Source of the DNA: an uncultured Georgenia sp.
GTDB taxonomy: Bacteria > Actinomycetota > Actinomycetes > Actinomycetales > Actinomycetaceae
Direction of reading: 5' to 3'
Length of the DNA stretch: 15,379 nt
Assembly (NCBI RefSeq): GCF_937958535.1
Contig: NZ_CALGNQ010000018.1
Coordinates: 1 to 15,379, forward strand
Positions 6,201-14,538 of this stretch are shown piece after piece. How positions within the stretch are numbered: the first letter of the stretch is position 1; the number at the start of each line of letters is the position of its first letter. Made by a program: the position numbers and the translations under genes. Below the pieces are notes generated by a model, which worked only from the letters and a program-made list of their open reading frames with translations, did not search any database and was not told the origin of the DNA.

Positions 6201-8720
6201 CTACCGCTGGTCCTCGAGGAGGGCCAGCTCGCGGGCCCGCGTCACGGCTTCGCCACGGCTCGTCACGCCGAGCTTGCGGTAGATCCGCCGCACGTGGGTC
6301 TTCACCGTCGACTCCGACAGGTAGAGCCGTCGTCCGATGTGTGCGAGCGGCAGCCCGTCGCTCAGCTCCCGCAGCACCCGCAACTCGGCGGCGCTGAGCT
6401 GCTCCACCCGCAACGGCTCCGGGAACACGGTGTCCCGCCCCGTCAGCGGCGGGCTGTCGAGGAACGTGTGGGCCCACGAGCCCGGCTCGGCGATCGCCTC
6501 GAGGTCGGACCGCGGGACGGTGAGGAACGGCAGCAGCACCTCGGTGTCGCTGCCGATGCCCACCGCGGTGGCGAGGTGGTCGACCGCAGCGTCCCGGTCT
6601 CCCGCCCGCAGCGCCGCGCAGGCGTGCAGGAGCAGCAGCTCCAGCCCGACCCGCGGACGGAGCCCCGCGTAGGCAGCGGCGTCCTCGGTGAGCCGCAGGG
6701 TCTCGGCGTAGGCGCCGACGTAGAACGCGTGCCGGGCCCGGCTGGCCCGGTTCCACGCACCGTCGCCGTTCGCCTCCGCGAGGTAGGCACCCGCCCGGTC
6801 GATACGGCCGTCGGCGAGGGCGAGGTCGACCCGCAGCGCGAGCACAGCGGCGCGCAGGACCTCCTCCACGTCCTCCAGGTGCTGGGCGGTGTGCCGCTCC
6901 AGCTCACTCCTGGCCCGCCCGAGCCGGCCCATGAGGATGTCCCCGAAGGACGCCGCGAGCCGGCTGAGCTCGACCAGGGGCGTCAGCCCCGGGCTGTGCA
7001 CGTCCGGGAGCTCGGGCCAGGAGACCTCCTCCAGCCGGAGCGCCGCGAGGACCGTGCGGGTGAGCGGCGCGGCGATGAGCTCCAGACCCGCCGGCTGCGT
7101 GTCGAAGCTCGCCATGTGCCGCGTCCACCGGTCCGACCACCGGGTGTGGCCGAGCAGGGCCAGGGACAGTGCCACACCGCCGGCCGCCTCCCGGGCGGCA
7201 GCGGCGTCGCCGAGCGCCTCGGCGCACCGGCAGGCGAGGGCGAACGCGTACGCCGCCTGGACACCGTCGTTGTCGTAGAGCAGGGACAGCGCCCACTCGG
7301 TGAGCAGCTCGGGGGCCGCCCGGCACGTCTCGGGGTCCATGTCCGCGGGCCGGCCCGGTGTCAGCGAGCTGTCCAGGTGACCGAGCAGCACCTCGGAGGC
7401 CCCGTAGGTGGGGTTGGTCTCGAACCGCAGGGCCAGGCGCTGGGTCGTGGTCAGGGCGTGCGCCGGCAGGGTCCGGCCCGGCAGGAGCAGCCCGCCCCGC
7501 AGGGCGGCCTCCGCCTGGTGGGGGACGTCCCGGTCGAGGATGTGGTCACGGGCGACGACCAGACGCGGGCTGGAGCGGACCAGGTCGCGCGGCATGGTGA
7601 GGACGGCGGCCCGGACGTGGTCGGTGTGACGCCGGAGCAGCTGGGCCCAGTGCTCCTCCAGGACGAGGAGGGCCAGCGGCCAGGCCTGGGCCCGTCGGGC
7701 GTACTCGAGCGCTGCGACGGGGTCGTGCTGGGCGCGGCGCAGCCGGCCGAGCCGCTCGTTGAGCTCCCGGTACCGCTCCGGGCGCTCCGCGGCGAGGTGC
7801 TCGAGGAGCGCGTGGCGCAGCCCGGCCGGGTACCGGAACCCCTCGTCGCTGCGGACCAGGGTGAAGGAGTGCTCGAGCACCACCTCGGCCGCTGCCCGGT
7901 CCTCGGGGTCCTCGAAGAGCGCCGGGAGGTCCTCCCGCCGCAGCAGGTCGGGGACCGCGAGCCCCGTCACGATGTCGTGCCAGGGCGCGAGCTCCGGGTC
8001 GGACAGGACGAGCGCCGCGTACCGGGAGGCGGCCGCCCGGTCGGTGACGAGCCGGCCGTCGGGTCCCCGCCGGGTGTCGAGCAGCGCCGCCCGCACGAGG
8101 GCGGGCCAGCCGGCGTACTCCGCCACCAGCCGTGCCACGTCGTCCCGGGCTGCGTCCAGCCCGAGCTGCTCGGCCAGGAGCAGCGCCTCGTCCACGGTGA
8201 GGACGAGCTCGGCGACGTCGAGGACCCGGGTGTCGACCGTCGTCGCGCCGATGCTCGTGATCGGTCGCTCCACCCGCGAGGTGGCGACCACGTGGACGAG
8301 CTCGTGCGCCTGGATGATCTCCACCAGGGTGCGGTCCACGGTGGTGTCCTGGACGTGGTGGAGGCCGTCGACGACGAGGACGAGCCGCTGGGTGAGGTGC
8401 CGCAGCGCGTCGGTGACCGACTCTGGTCCGGGTGCTGCCTCGGGTGCCGCGAGCTCTGCGGCGACGAGGGTGTCGTGCAGCGCGGCCCAGAGCTCCTCGG
8501 CGTCGGTGGGCCGGTTGAGGTTGATCCAGGCGGCGGCGCGGTCGTCGAGCGCACCGCTGCGCAGCCAGAAGGCGACGGTGCTCGTCTTGCCGAACCCGCG
8601 CGGCGCGCGCAGGACGGTCAGCGGGGGCAGGTCGCGGACCACCTCCTGGGCGGCCGGCGTGGGGCAGAAGATGCTCGGGACACGCGGCAGCCTGCTCCGG
8701 TAGGAGCCGCGCGCACTCAC
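6201..8720 (-). CDS. LuxR-family ATPase transcriptional regulator, MalT/LAL type (second of a pair)
   Basis: This 839-aa regulator has an N-terminal STAND-type NTPase domain with Walker A APRGFGKTS (39-47) and Walker B LVLVVDG (113-119, D118). A long helical, alanine- and leucine-rich, TPR-like region (about 350-740) follows. The C-terminal LuxR/GerE helix-turn-helix (about 771-833) has a recognition region LSESTVKTHVRRIYRKLGV. MalT-type proteins bind an inducer plus ATP, oligomerise and activate transcription; the inducer here is unknown. No separate sensor, PAS or receiver domain is seen. It starts with GTG at 8720, only 2 nt after the TAA of the upstream paralogue, so translation is probably coupled. 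It ends at TAG 6201-6203, facing the sugar transferase gene. Shared architecture and LTVLRxPRGxGKT blocks with the upstream gene indicate tandem duplication with strong divergence. Control of the nearby polysaccharide genes is possible but unproven. Confidence 0.87.
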   Translation of the reverse strand: MSARGSYRSRLPRVPSIFCPTPAAQEVVRDLPPLTVLRAPRGFGKTSTVAFWLRSGALDDRAAAWINLNRPTDAEELWAALHDTLVAAELAAPEAAPGPESVTDALRHLTQRLVLVVDGLHHVQDTTVDRTLVEIIQAHELVHVVATSRVERPITSIGATTVDTRVLDVAELVLTVDEALLLAEQLGLDAARDDVARLVAEYAGWPALVRAALLDTRRGPDGRLVTDRAAASRYAALVLSDPELAPWHDIVTGLAVPDLLRREDLPALFEDPEDRAAAEVVLEHSFTLVRSDEGFRYPAGLRHALLEHLAAERPERYRELNERLGRLRRAQHDPVAALEYARRAQAWPLALLVLEEHWAQLLRRHTDHVRAAVLTMPRDLVRSSPRLVVARDHILDRDVPHQAEAALRGGLLLPGRTLPAHALTTTQRLALRFETNPTYGASEVLLGHLDSSLTPGRPADMDPETCRAAPELLTEWALSLLYDNDGVQAAYAFALACRCAEALGDAAAAREAAGGVALSLALLGHTRWSDRWTRHMASFDTQPAGLELIAAPLTRTVLAALRLEEVSWPELPDVHSPGLTPLVELSRLAASFGDILMGRLGRARSELERHTAQHLEDVEEVLRAAVLALRVDLALADGRIDRAGAYLAEANGDGAWNRASRARHAFYVGAYAETLRLTEDAAAYAGLRPRVGLELLLLHACAALRAGDRDAAVDHLATAVGIGSDTEVLLPFLTVPRSDLEAIAEPGSWAHTFLDSPPLTGRDTVFPEPLRVEQLSAAELRVLRELSDGLPLAHIGRRLYLSESTVKTHVRRIYRKLGVTSRGEAVTRARELALLEDQR

Positions 8721-8722
8721 GG

Positions 8723-11212
8723 TTACCGGCGCTCCGAGACCAGGCCGCGGCTGAGCATGACCGCCTCGTCACGGTTGGCCGCGCCGAGCTTGCGGTAGAC
8801 GTGGCGCAGGTGGGTCTTGGCGGTGTTGACCGACATGCCCAGGGCCTCGGCGACCCCCGCGGGGCCGGGCTGGTCGCGCAGTGCGAGGAGGACCTGCAGT
8901 TCCCGGGCGCTGAGCGTCTCCAGCACCCCGGACGCCGCCGTCGTGCGCCGCTCACGGGTGCCGTCGGCCAGGGTGAGCGAGCGCAGCGCGAGCAGCTCGG
9001 GGTCGTGGCCGGCGAGCGCGTCGAAGACCTCCGAGGAGACCATGGCGAAGGGACGCCGCTGGCCGGTCTCGTGGGAGATCCGCACCGCCCGGGAGAACCG
9101 CTGCCGGGCGGCGGTGAGCTGCCCGAGCCGGTACAGCGCGGCGGCGATGACGAGCTCGCTGAGCAGCCGGCTGCGGGCGGTCATCCGGGGGTCGGTCAGG
9201 CCGCGGGTGGCGACGTCGATCGCCTCCTGCTCGCGGCCCTGGAAGTGGAGGAGGTAGGCCCGCGTGGAGGACGAGACGAAGGTCTCGGCGAGGCGGTCGA
9301 GGACCTGCTCGGCGACGTCGACCATCCCCCCGGCGACGAGCAGCTCGACGAGCTGGGTGCCGACGGTGGACTCCGCGATGCCGCCCGGCTCGAGGTGGCG
9401 CAGCGCCGAGCGCAGCTGGCCGATCGCCTTGGCCTGGTCCTCGCTGCTGCCGTATATGGAGGCGTACATGCCGCGGGCGTTGATCGCCAGCGCCCACAGC
9501 TCGTCCCGCCGGGCCGGCTCGACGATCGCCTCGACGGCGTCGTGCACGTCCGGCCGCATGGCGTCGATGGAGGCGATGGCCCGCATGATGCGCCCGCCGA
9601 CCCGGACGAGCTGGCTGACGTCGTCGTCCTCCCCGCCGGCGACGACGTCGGCGAGCTCGGGGTCCTCCAGGAGGTCCAGGGCCAGGTCGGCCTCGCCGTG
9701 GATGGTCTTGGCCGTGAGCAGGCCGGCGATGCCCAGGAGCCGGGCGGTGCGGTCGTCGTGGGTCAGCCCGTGGTCGCGCACCCGCTCGAAGGCGTAGGCG
9801 GCGGCGTCGTTCTCACCGGCGAAGATGGCGGCCACCCCGGACTGCACGAGGACGAGGATCTCGTCGGTGGTCTCGCTCATCTCCCGCCAGCGCTGCCGCA
9901 CGGCGGCGTCGACGAATCCCGCCCCGGCCGGGGCCCAGGTGGGTCCGCCGTCGCTGCCACCGGTCATCCGCGGCAGGTGGCGCCGCACCACGCGCAGGCG
10001 GGGGTCGGAGGCGACGACGTCGTGCGGGAACTGCACGGCGATCTCGATGAGGCTCTGCGGGTGGCGGGTGACGAGCGAGGACCACTCCTCCTCGATGATC
10101 CGCAGTGCGGTGTCCCACTCGCGGGCCCGCACCGCGTGCCGCAGCACCCCGATGGGGCCCTCCTCCTGGGCGGCGAGCGCCATGAGGGCGATGTGGACCT
10201 CCCGCTCGACCTCCGGGTACTGCTCGGCGGTCACCCGGCGGATGGCGTCGCGGATGGCCGGGGGGTAGGAGTAGCGCAGCCCGTCGACGGTCTCCCGCTC
10301 GCGCAGCAGTCCCCCGAGCCGCAGGTTGCGCAGCTCCCGGATGGCGGTGCCGTTGGGGACGATGGCGCGGGCCGCGGCGGCGGAGAACTCGTCGGGGACG
10401 GCGGTGCGCATGAGGAACTCGCGCAGGCTGGCCGACCGGAGGTCGGCGAGGAGGGTCTCGATGTAGCCGTCGACGGTGGCCGCCTCCACGGTGGCGAAGT
10501 GTCCCCCGACCGCGGCGGCGGTGATGCACGTGCGTACGGCCGCGGGCCACCCGCCGAGCTCCATGACGAGCTCGTCGGCCTGGTCCTCGGTCATCGCCAC
10601 ACCGTGCCGCTCGGCCAGGGCCCGCGCGTCCTCCGGCTGCATCGCCAGGTCGGCGGGGCGGACGACGATGAGGTCGACGGACAGCGCCCCGACCGTCTCC
10701 AGGGAGCGCAGGGCCCGGGTGGCGACGACGAGTTCGAGCGCGGCGCTCGTCCGCACGAGCTCGAGGAGGTCCTCGTCGACCTCGTTGCGGCCGTCGAGCA
10801 GACCGGCCTCGTGGAAGTTGTCGAGGACCAGCCGCAGCGGCTCCTCGTGCTGGAGCAGGGCCTGCAGCACGGCCGCCCGTTCGGCCTCGCCGTGCTCGGC
10901 GTCGACCGTGCCGGTCGCGGCCACGTCGACGCCGAGCCCGGCGTCGGTCAGCGTGTCGTGGAGCGCGAACCAGAACCCCGCGGCGAGCCGGGCCTCGGCG
11001 TCCAGCGGCACGTAGATGGTGGGGACGTCGTCCTCACGCGTGGTCAGCCAGTGGACGAGCGCGGTGGTCTTGCCGTAGCCGCGCGGCCCGCGCAGGACGG
11101 TGAGGGGGGCCCGGGCGTCGAGGGCGGCGAGGACCCGCGCCGGTATGTGCGCGGTGCGGCTGGCACGGGGAAGCGCCCCCCTAACCCGCCGCCCCAGGCC
11201 ACCCATGCGCAT
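8723..11212 (-). CDS. LuxR-family ATPase transcriptional regulator, MalT/LAL type (first of a pair)
   Basis: This 829-aa protein has the same layout as its neighbour: Walker A GPRGYGKTT (42-50), Walker B LRLVLDNFHE (126-135, D131), a long helical TPR-like middle, and a C-terminal LuxR HTH (766-825) with SVNTAKTHLRHVYRKLG. It is expected to be a cytoplasmic, ligand- and ATP-responsive activator. Its recognition helix keeps the TxKTH core but differs from the second regulator at flanking positions, so their targets may be related rather than identical. ATG 11212 lies 1 nt after the TGA of map, and an alternative ATG is at 11206. Neither has a good Shine-Dalgarno, which suggests re-initiation after map. 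The coupling implies transcription with the secY-adk-map unit, an unusual home for a specific regulator. Confidence 0.87.
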   Translation of the reverse strand: MRMGGLGRRVRGALPRASRTAHIPARVLAALDARAPLTVLRGPRGYGKTTALVHWLTTREDDVPTIYVPLDAEARLAAGFWFALHDTLTDAGLGVDVAATGTVDAEHGEAERAAVLQALLQHEEPLRLVLDNFHEAGLLDGRNEVDEDLLELVRTSAALELVVATRALRSLETVGALSVDLIVVRPADLAMQPEDARALAERHGVAMTEDQADELVMELGGWPAAVRTCITAAAVGGHFATVEAATVDGYIETLLADLRSASLREFLMRTAVPDEFSAAAARAIVPNGTAIRELRNLRLGGLLRERETVDGLRYSYPPAIRDAIRRVTAEQYPEVEREVHIALMALAAQEEGPIGVLRHAVRAREWDTALRIIEEEWSSLVTRHPQSLIEIAVQFPHDVVASDPRLRVVRRHLPRMTGGSDGGPTWAPAGAGFVDAAVRQRWREMSETTDEILVLVQSGVAAIFAGENDAAAYAFERVRDHGLTHDDRTARLLGIAGLLTAKTIHGEADLALDLLEDPELADVVAGGEDDDVSQLVRVGGRIMRAIASIDAMRPDVHDAVEAIVEPARRDELWALAINARGMYASIYGSSEDQAKAIGQLRSALRHLEPGGIAESTVGTQLVELLVAGGMVDVAEQVLDRLAETFVSSSTRAYLLHFQGREQEAIDVATRGLTDPRMTARSRLLSELVIAAALYRLGQLTAARQRFSRAVRISHETGQRRPFAMVSSEVFDALAGHDPELLALRSLTLADGTRERRTTAASGVLETLSARELQVLLALRDQPGPAGVAEALGMSVNTAKTHLRHVYRKLGAANRDEAVMLSRGLVSERR

Positions 11213-11213
11213 A

Positions 11214-12041
11214 TCATGGCAGAGGGGCGACGGTCACGTTCCGGGTTTTGAGCTCAGCGGCTCCGCCGTCCCGTGCGGTGAGCACCCACACGCCGTCCTC
11301 GGTGAGCGCCACCGTGTGCTCCCAGTGGGCGGCCCGGCCGCCGTCCTCGGTGACGACGGTCCAGTCGTCGGACAGCACGCGGGTGCGCCCGCTGCCCCGC
11401 GCGAGCATGGGCTCCACCGCGAGACACATCCCCTGACGCAGCCGCGGGCCGCGCCGGGAGGTGCGGTAGTTCGGCACGTCCGGGGGCTGGTGCATCGCCG
11501 ACCCGATGCCGTGCCCGACGTACTCCTCGACGATCGCCAGCGGCTCGTTCCCCCCGGCCGCGTGCCCGGCCACGGCGTCCTCGACGGCGTCCCCCACCAC
11601 GTCGAGGCGGTCGCCCGTGGCCAGCGCGGCGATGGCGTCCCACATGGCGGTCCGGGTGGTCTCGCTCAGGGCGTGGTCCGCGGGGTCGCCCTCCCCCAGG
11701 ACGACGGTGAAGGCGGCGTCCCCGTGCCAGCCGTCGACGACGGCGCCGCAGTCGAAGGAGACGATGTCCCCGTCCTGCAGCACCCGCGTCCCGGGGATCC
11801 CGTGGACCACCTCCTCGTTGACGGAGATGCACACGTGGGCCGGGTAGCCGTGGTAGCCCAGGAAGTTGGAGCGTGCCCCGGCGCGGTCCAGGACGTCGCG
11901 GGCGACCTCGTCGAGCTCGGCCGTGGACATGCCCGGTGCCGCCGCCTCGCGCAGGGCGTCGTGGATGTCGGCGACGACGAGCCCGGCCCGCCGCATGGCC
12001 CGGATCTGGTCCGCGGTCTTGTACTCGATGCGCTCGCGCAT
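11214..12041 (-). CDS. map: Methionine aminopeptidase, type I
   Basis: This 275-aa cytoplasmic metalloprotease removes N-terminal methionine from nascent proteins. All type I landmarks are visible: LGYHGYPAHVCISVNEEVVHGIP (61-83, including the substrate-contact histidine H80), metal ligands D97 and D108 in FDCG and WHGD, H177 in YVGHGIG, E210 in AVEPM, and E241 in HWEHT. There is no N-terminal SH3-binding or zinc-finger extension, and the length is normal for the short bacterial form. ATG 12041 shares its A with the TGA of adk (TGATG), so the two are coupled. The next gene, a LuxR-type regulator, starts 1 nt after the stop. Confidence 0.96.
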   Translation of the reverse strand: MRERIEYKTADQIRAMRRAGLVVADIHDALREAAAPGMSTAELDEVARDVLDRAGARSNFLGYHGYPAHVCISVNEEVVHGIPGTRVLQDGDIVSFDCGAVVDGWHGDAAFTVVLGEGDPADHALSETTRTAMWDAIAALATGDRLDVVGDAVEDAVAGHAAGGNEPLAIVEEYVGHGIGSAMHQPPDVPNYRTSRRGPRLRQGMCLAVEPMLARGSGRTRVLSDDWTVVTEDGGRAAHWEHTVALTEDGVWVLTARDGGAAELKTRNVTVAPLP

Positions 12042-12616
12042 CAGCGTGCGTTCAGCGCGGCGAGCAGGCGCGCGGTGACCTCCTCGACGGTGCCGATGCC
12101 GTCGACGCGGACGAGCAGGTCACGCCCGGCGTAGTGGTCGGCCAGCGGCGCGGTCTGCTCGTGGTACACCTCCAGCCGGCGGCGGATGACCACGTCGGTG
12201 TCGTCGGCGCGGCCCTGCTCGGCCGCGCGGCCCAGCAGACGCTGGACGACGACCTCGTCGTCGGCGGTGAGCTCCAGCACGGCGTCCAGCCGCTGCCCGC
12301 GCTCCTGAAGCATGGCGTCGAGCTCGTGCACCTGGTCGAGGGTGCGGGGGTAGCCGTCGAGCAGGAAGCCCTCGGCGGCGTCCTCCTGGGCGAGGCGGTC
12401 GCGGACCATGTCGTTGGTGATCTCGTCCGGGACGTACTCCCCGGCGTCCATGTACCGCTGTGCCCGCCGGCCCAGCTCGGTCCGTTCGGCGACGTTGCTG
12501 CGGAAGATGTCGCCGGTGGAGATGGCGGGGATCCCGAGCTCCGCGCTCAGCCGGGCGGCCTGGGTGCCCTTGCCCGCTCCGGGCGGACCGAGGAGGACGA
12601 GTCGGCGGGCGGTCAT
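12041..12616 (-). CDS. adk: Adenylate kinase (short form)
   Basis: This 191-aa cytosolic enzyme interconverts ATP + AMP and 2 ADP. The P-loop GPPGAGKGT is at 10-18, the AMP-site STGD at 33-36, GFLLDGYPRT at 83-92, and RADDTDVVIRRRL at 136-148. The LID is the short form without a zinc-binding insertion, as is common in actinobacteria. ATG 12616 overlaps the TGA of secY (ATGA), and its own TGA overlaps the ATG of map. A much longer in-frame extension upstream runs through secY in another frame and is not coding. This start agrees with the family N-terminus just before the P-loop. Confidence 0.96.
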   Translation of the reverse strand: MTARRLVLLGPPGAGKGTQAARLSAELGIPAISTGDIFRSNVAERTELGRRAQRYMDAGEYVPDEITNDMVRDRLAQEDAAEGFLLDGYPRTLDQVHELDAMLQERGQRLDAVLELTADDEVVVQRLLGRAAEQGRADDTDVVIRRRLEVYHEQTAPLADHYAGRDLLVRVDGIGTVEEVTARLLAALNAR

Positions 12617-13917
12617 CGCAGGAACCCTTCGTAGTGACGCTGCTGGAGCTGGGAGTCGATCTCCTTGACGGTCTGCAGACCGACACCCACGACGATGAGG
12701 ATGGAGGTGCCGCCGAGCGCGAAGCCGACCGTGTCGGGCAGGTTGAGCGCCGCGAAGACGATGACCGGGAAGATCGCGATGATCGCCAGGTACAGCGCAC
12801 CCGCGGAGGTGATGCGGGTGATGACGTACTGGAGGTACTCGGCGGTGGGACGCCCGGCACGGATGCCCGGGATGAAGCCGCCGTAACGCTTCATGTTGTC
12901 CGCGACGTCGTCGGGGTTGAACGTGATCGACGTGTAGAAGAACGCGAAGAACAGGGTGAGGAGGAAGTAGATCGCCATGTACAGCGGCGCCGACGGCGAG
13001 AGCAGGTTCAGCGTGATCCACTGCACCCAGCCCTCGGTCTGGTCCCCGAACTGCGCGAACAGGCCGGGCAGCGCGAGGAGCGAGGAGGCGAAGATGACCG
13101 GGATGACGCCCGCCATGTTGATCTTCAGCGGGATGTAGGTGCTCGACCCGCCGTACATCCGCCGGCCGACCATCCGCTTGGCGTACTGGACCGGGATCCG
13201 GCGCTGCGACTGCTCGACGAAGACGACGACGAGCGTGATGACGAGGAGCAGGGCGATGACGATCGTGACGTTCGCCAGGCCGTTGGCGGCGCCGCCGACG
13301 GACCACAGCGCCGACGGGAAGCCGGCCGCGATCGAGGTGAAGATGAGCAGGGACATCCCGTTGCCCACGCCGCGCTCAGTGATGAGCTCGCCGAGCCACA
13401 TGATGAGGCCGGTGCCCGCGGTCATCGTGATGATCATCAGGACGATGGTGACCCACGAGTCGTTCGGGATGAGCGGCACGGGGCAGCCCGGGATGAGGTT
13501 CCCGCTGCGGGCCATCGTGATCATCGTCGTCGACTGCAGGACGGCGAGGAAGATGGTCAGGTAGCGGGTGTACTGGGTGAGCTTGGCCTGGCCGGCCTGC
13601 CCCTCCTTCTGCAGCGCCTCGAAGCGCGGGATGACCACCCGGAGCAGCTGGGTGATGATGCTCGCGGTGATGTAGGGCATGATCCCCAGCGCGAACACCG
13701 ACAGCTGGAGCAGTGCCCCGCCCGAGAAGAGGTTGACCAGGCCGAGCAGGTCGTTCGTGCTGCCGACCATGTCGAGGCACTGCTGCACGTTCGGGTAGGA
13801 CACGCCCGGGGTGGGGATGACCGAGCCGAGGCGGAAGATCGCCATGATCCCCAGCGTGAAGAGCAGCTTGCGCCGCAGGTCCGGCGTACGGAACGCCTGG
13901 GCGAATGCGCTGAGCAA
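12613..13917 (-). CDS. secY: Preprotein translocase subunit SecY
   Basis: This 434-aa polytopic protein forms the protein-conducting channel of the Sec translocon with SecE and SecG. The normal pattern of about ten hydrophobic segments is present. Family blocks include the N-terminus FRTPDLRRKLLFTLGI, GIMPYITASIITQLL, MWLGELITERGVGNGMSLLIF, a basic cytoplasmic loop QRRIPVQYAKRMVGRR, and a C-terminal region with IRAGRPTAEYL. The start is TTG 13917, preceded by a full AGGAGG (13922-13927) only 4 nt away. The typical actinobacterial N-terminus begins exactly here. It follows rplO after a 148-bp spacer with a hairpin and a possible promoter, and overlaps adk by 4 nt. Confidence 0.97.
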   Translation of the reverse strand: MLSAFAQAFRTPDLRRKLLFTLGIMAIFRLGSVIPTPGVSYPNVQQCLDMVGSTNDLLGLVNLFSGGALLQLSVFALGIMPYITASIITQLLRVVIPRFEALQKEGQAGQAKLTQYTRYLTIFLAVLQSTTMITMARSGNLIPGCPVPLIPNDSWVTIVLMIITMTAGTGLIMWLGELITERGVGNGMSLLIFTSIAAGFPSALWSVGGAANGLANVTIVIALLLVITLVVVFVEQSQRRIPVQYAKRMVGRRMYGGSSTYIPLKINMAGVIPVIFASSLLALPGLFAQFGDQTEGWVQWITLNLLSPSAPLYMAIYFLLTLFFAFFYTSITFNPDDVADNMKRYGGFIPGIRAGRPTAEYLQYVITRITSAGALYLAIIAIFPVIVFAALNLPDTVGFALGGTSILIVVGVGLQTVKEIDSQLQQRHYEGFLR

Positions 13918-13921
13918 TCTT

Positions 13922-13927
13922 CCTCCT
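13922..13927 (-). promoter_or_regulatory. Ribosome binding site for the TTG start of secY
   Basis: A perfect AGGAGG lies 4 nt before TTG 13917. A strong site with tight spacing and a weak start codon may hold SecY synthesis at a set level. It decides the TTG start over downstream ATG codons. Confidence 0.7.
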
Positions 13928-13977
13928 GGTAGGTGACGACGGCGGGCAGTGCCTCGCCGGCGGGTGGACCGCCACGT

Positions 13978-13983
13978 ACTGTA
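13978..13983 (-). promoter_or_regulatory. Possible -10 element of a secY-adk-map promoter
   Basis: TACAGT on the minus strand fits TAnnnT and lies about 60 nt before the secY start, downstream of the rplO hairpin. No good -35 hexamer is seen 16-18 nt upstream, although weak -35 elements are common in actinobacteria. Confidence 0.35.
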
Positions 13984-14024
13984 CCGTCTCGCGCCGCGGC
14001 TCTCGTCGATGTCCGCCGACGCGA

Positions 14025-14054
14025 ACGGGCGGCCCGGGTCACCGGGCCGCCCGT
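14025..14054 (-). terminator. Intrinsic-terminator-like hairpin after rplO
   Basis: Arms acgggcggcccgg (14025-14037) and its exact reverse complement (14042-14054) form a perfect 13-bp stem with a 4-nt loop (GTCA on the plus strand), 11 nt after the rplO stop. No T-run follows. It may end or attenuate the ribosomal-protein transcript before secY. Confidence 0.65.
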
Positions 14055-14065
14055 CGGGCGGCAGC

Positions 14066-14536
14066 TCACGGCTGGGTCAGGGACCCGCCTGCTGCCTCGA
14101 TCTTCTCCTTGGCCGAGGCCGACCACGCGTCGGCGACGACCTCGAGCTTGACGTCGACCTCGCCGCTGCCGAGCACCTTGACCGGCCGGCCGGCGCGCAC
14201 GGCGCCCTTGGCCGCGAGGTCCTCCGCGGTCACCTGGCCACCCTCGGGGTAGAGCGCGGCCAGGCGGTCGAGGTTGACGACCTGGTACTCGGTGCGGAAG
14301 GGGTTCTTGAAGCCGCGGAGCTTGGGCAGCCGCATGTGCAGCGGCATCTGCCCGCCCTCGAACCCGGCCGGCACCTGGTTGCGGGCCTTGGTGCCCTTGG
14401 TGCCGCGACCGGCGGTCTTGCCCCGCCGTCCGCCCTCACCGCGGCCCACGCGGATCTTGGCGCTCTTGGCGCCCGGCGCGGGACGCAGGTGGTGCACCTT
14501 GAGGGTGCGGTCGGGAGTCTGCTTGGACTCTGCCAT
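14066..14536 (-). CDS. rplO: 50S ribosomal protein L15
   Basis: This 156-aa L15 is a structural protein of the large ribosomal subunit and binds 23S rRNA. The basic, glycine-rich N-terminal arm is visible (GRGEGGRRGKTAGRGTKGT, about 32-50). It is followed by the conserved GFEGGQMPLHMRLPKLRGF block (58-76), and the C-terminal domain contains VKVLGSGEV. ATG 14536 starts 2 nt after the rpmD stop, with GGAGG about 10 nt upstream inside rpmD. Length and order are normal for actinobacteria. Confidence 0.97.
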   Translation of the reverse strand: MAESKQTPDRTLKVHHLRPAPGAKSAKIRVGRGEGGRRGKTAGRGTKGTKARNQVPAGFEGGQMPLHMRLPKLRGFKNPFRTEYQVVNLDRLAALYPEGGQVTAEDLAAKGAVRAGRPVKVLGSGEVDVKLEVVADAWSASAKEKIEAAGGSLTQP

Positions 14537-14538
14537 GG

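Noticed and set aside
4610..6397. 595-aa plus-strand frame overlapping the sugar transferase
   Set aside because: Alternate-frame Arg/Pro/Ala-rich shadow without motifs, while the overlapping frame carries a complete set of sugar transferase motifs.
6294..8798. 834-aa open frame on the plus strand opposite the second regulator
   Set aside because: Its Arg/Gly/Val/Glu-rich sequence has no family motifs and mirrors the GC-rich codon pattern of the true minus-strand gene, which has clear Walker and HTH motifs.
8801..11251. 816-aa open frame on the plus strand opposite the first regulator
   Set aside because: Same antisense artefact of high-GC coding DNA, with low-complexity Gly/Val/Asp composition and no recognisable domain.
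12617..13306. Long in-frame extension upstream of adk
   Set aside because: It lies in another frame of secY and encodes Arg/His-rich nonsense; adk starts at the ATGA overlap.
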